Positions 41,928-42,208 of a stretch of DNA of 42,208 bases are shown here, piece by piece. Made by a program: the position numbers and the translations under genes. The number at the start of each line of letters is the position of its first letter. The stretch's first letter is position 1. The stretch covers positions 1-42,208 of the forward strand of contig UQNC01000015.1 in assembly GCA_900542175.1 (NCBI GenBank), read 5' to 3'. Below the pieces are notes generated by a model. That model saw only the letters and a program-made list of their open reading frames with translations. It was not told where the DNA came from and did no database searches. This DNA comes from an uncultured Collinsella sp. GTDB taxonomy: Bacteria > Actinomycetota > Coriobacteriia > Coriobacteriales > Coriobacteriaceae.

Positions 41928-41955
41928 CAAGTCCTCCCTAACGCCAATGGGAGTT

Positions 41956-41986
41956 ATTATCGCGCAAATACAAAAGAAGGACTCAA
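41956..41986 (-). promoter_or_regulatory. Possible promoter of the coaE operon
   Basis: On the minus strand TTGAGT (41981-41986) and GATAAT (41956-41961) are spaced by 19 bases, about 30 bases before the coaE start. The spacing is long, so this is tentative. Confidence 0.3.
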
Positions 41987-42053
41987 AATACAGCCAAACA
42001 GTAAGACAAGCTAAGAGAAGGCGAGTTCTTGTATTACAGCTCTCTATAAAACG

Positions 42054-42087
42054 CAAAAAAAGGGGGAGGCCACGAGGCCTCCCCCTT
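42054..42087 (-). terminator. Terminator of the rRNA operon
   Basis: A perfect 12-bp stem (42060-42071 with 42076-42087) with a 4-base loop, followed on the minus transcript by seven U. It lies about 30 bases after the 5S rRNA gene. Confidence 0.92.
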
Positions 42088-42118
42088 CTTCAAGTCATCC
42101 GACGGCTCGGTGCCGTCC

Positions 42119-42208
42119 ACCGGTCAGCGGCGCCCTGGCCTCCCACGGGCTGGCCCCGCAGTACTCTCGGCGCGATGGGGCTTAGCTTCCGGGTTCGGAA
42201 CGGGACCG
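42119..42208 (-). rRNA. 5S ribosomal RNA, 3' part (gene runs off the window)
   Basis: The minus strand carries the conserved 5S core (CCCGTTCCGAACCCGG, then AAGCUAAGCCCC as RNA, and GUACUGCGGGG) and ends in the helix I strand near 42119-42121. About 90 of roughly 117 bases are present; the 5' end lies outside. It marks the end of an rrn operon that reads leftwards, followed by its terminator. Confidence 0.93.

Noticed and set aside
1..42208. CRISPR arrays, tRNA genes, phage genes or toxin-antitoxin pairs.
   Set aside because: I found no regularly spaced repeats, no tRNA cloverleaf with a CCA-end T-arm, and no phage or toxin-antitoxin proteins on reading both strands. A tRNAscan-SE run would settle the tRNA point.

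Overview
The window reads as a chromosomal segment of a high-GC, Gram-positive gut actinobacterium, most likely a Coriobacteriia member close to Collinsella. This is inferred from the block rapZ-whiA-gap-pgk-tpiA-secG, which is an actinobacterial gene order, from WhiA itself, from lipoprotein solute-binding proteins with twin-arginine signals, and from host-sugar (sialic acid) genes. It is not proven by any single marker. Almost all genes lie on the minus strand. Only two blocks lie on the plus strand: the transposase tail at the left edge and a four-gene block at 32232-38354.

From left to right: (1) 1-569 is the 3' part of an IS110-family transposase gene whose protein carries an extra C-terminal helix-turn-helix. 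(2) 689-6633 is a complete oligopeptide ABC transporter operon, oppABCDF, ending at a strong hairpin terminator next to the IS. (3) 6923-14048 is the conserved central-metabolism cluster rapZ-whiA, gap, pgk-tpiA-gpmI and secG, with a terminator after gap, after gpmI and after secG. (4) 14168-24527 is a nine-gene sialic-acid (N-acetylneuraminate) operon, read from right to left. It holds a binding protein, a permease, a permease-ATPase fusion, a second ATPase, a CE7-type acetyl esterase, a catalytically dead-looking esterase paralogue, a NanA-like aldolase, NanK kinase and NanE epimerase. (5) 24893-32038 holds uvrA, then ybaK-murJ-uvrC. (6) 32232-38354, plus strand, holds an LTA-synthase-like enzyme, an Mrp/ApbC Fe-S carrier and two FAD-dependent proteins. 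(7) 38420-41927 holds coaE, a membrane-anchored lytic transglycosylase and uvrB. (8) The right edge is the 3' part of a 5S rRNA gene and the terminator of its rRNA operon.

Functionally, the sialic-acid operon looks self-contained. O-acetyl groups could be removed by the esterase, sialic acid imported by the ABC system, cleaved to ManNAc and pyruvate by the aldolase, phosphorylated by NanK and epimerised to GlcNAc-6-P by NanE. No sialidase, no nagA/nagB and no regulator gene are in the window. A perfect inverted repeat (24665-24685) overlaps the best promoter candidate in front of the operon and is a candidate operator. The operon sits between uvrC and rapZ, which are adjacent in many actinobacteria, so it looks like an insertion into a conserved cluster. 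yvcK, normally between rapZ and whiA, is absent here.

The most interesting items are the helix-turn-helix extension of the IS110 recombinase, the sialic-acid-type transporter that automatic annotation would call a peptide transporter, the active/inactive esterase pair, the candidate operator, and a large intercistronic palindrome. I see no CRISPR array, prophage, toxin-antitoxin pair or defence island. I do not claim a wholly new system.
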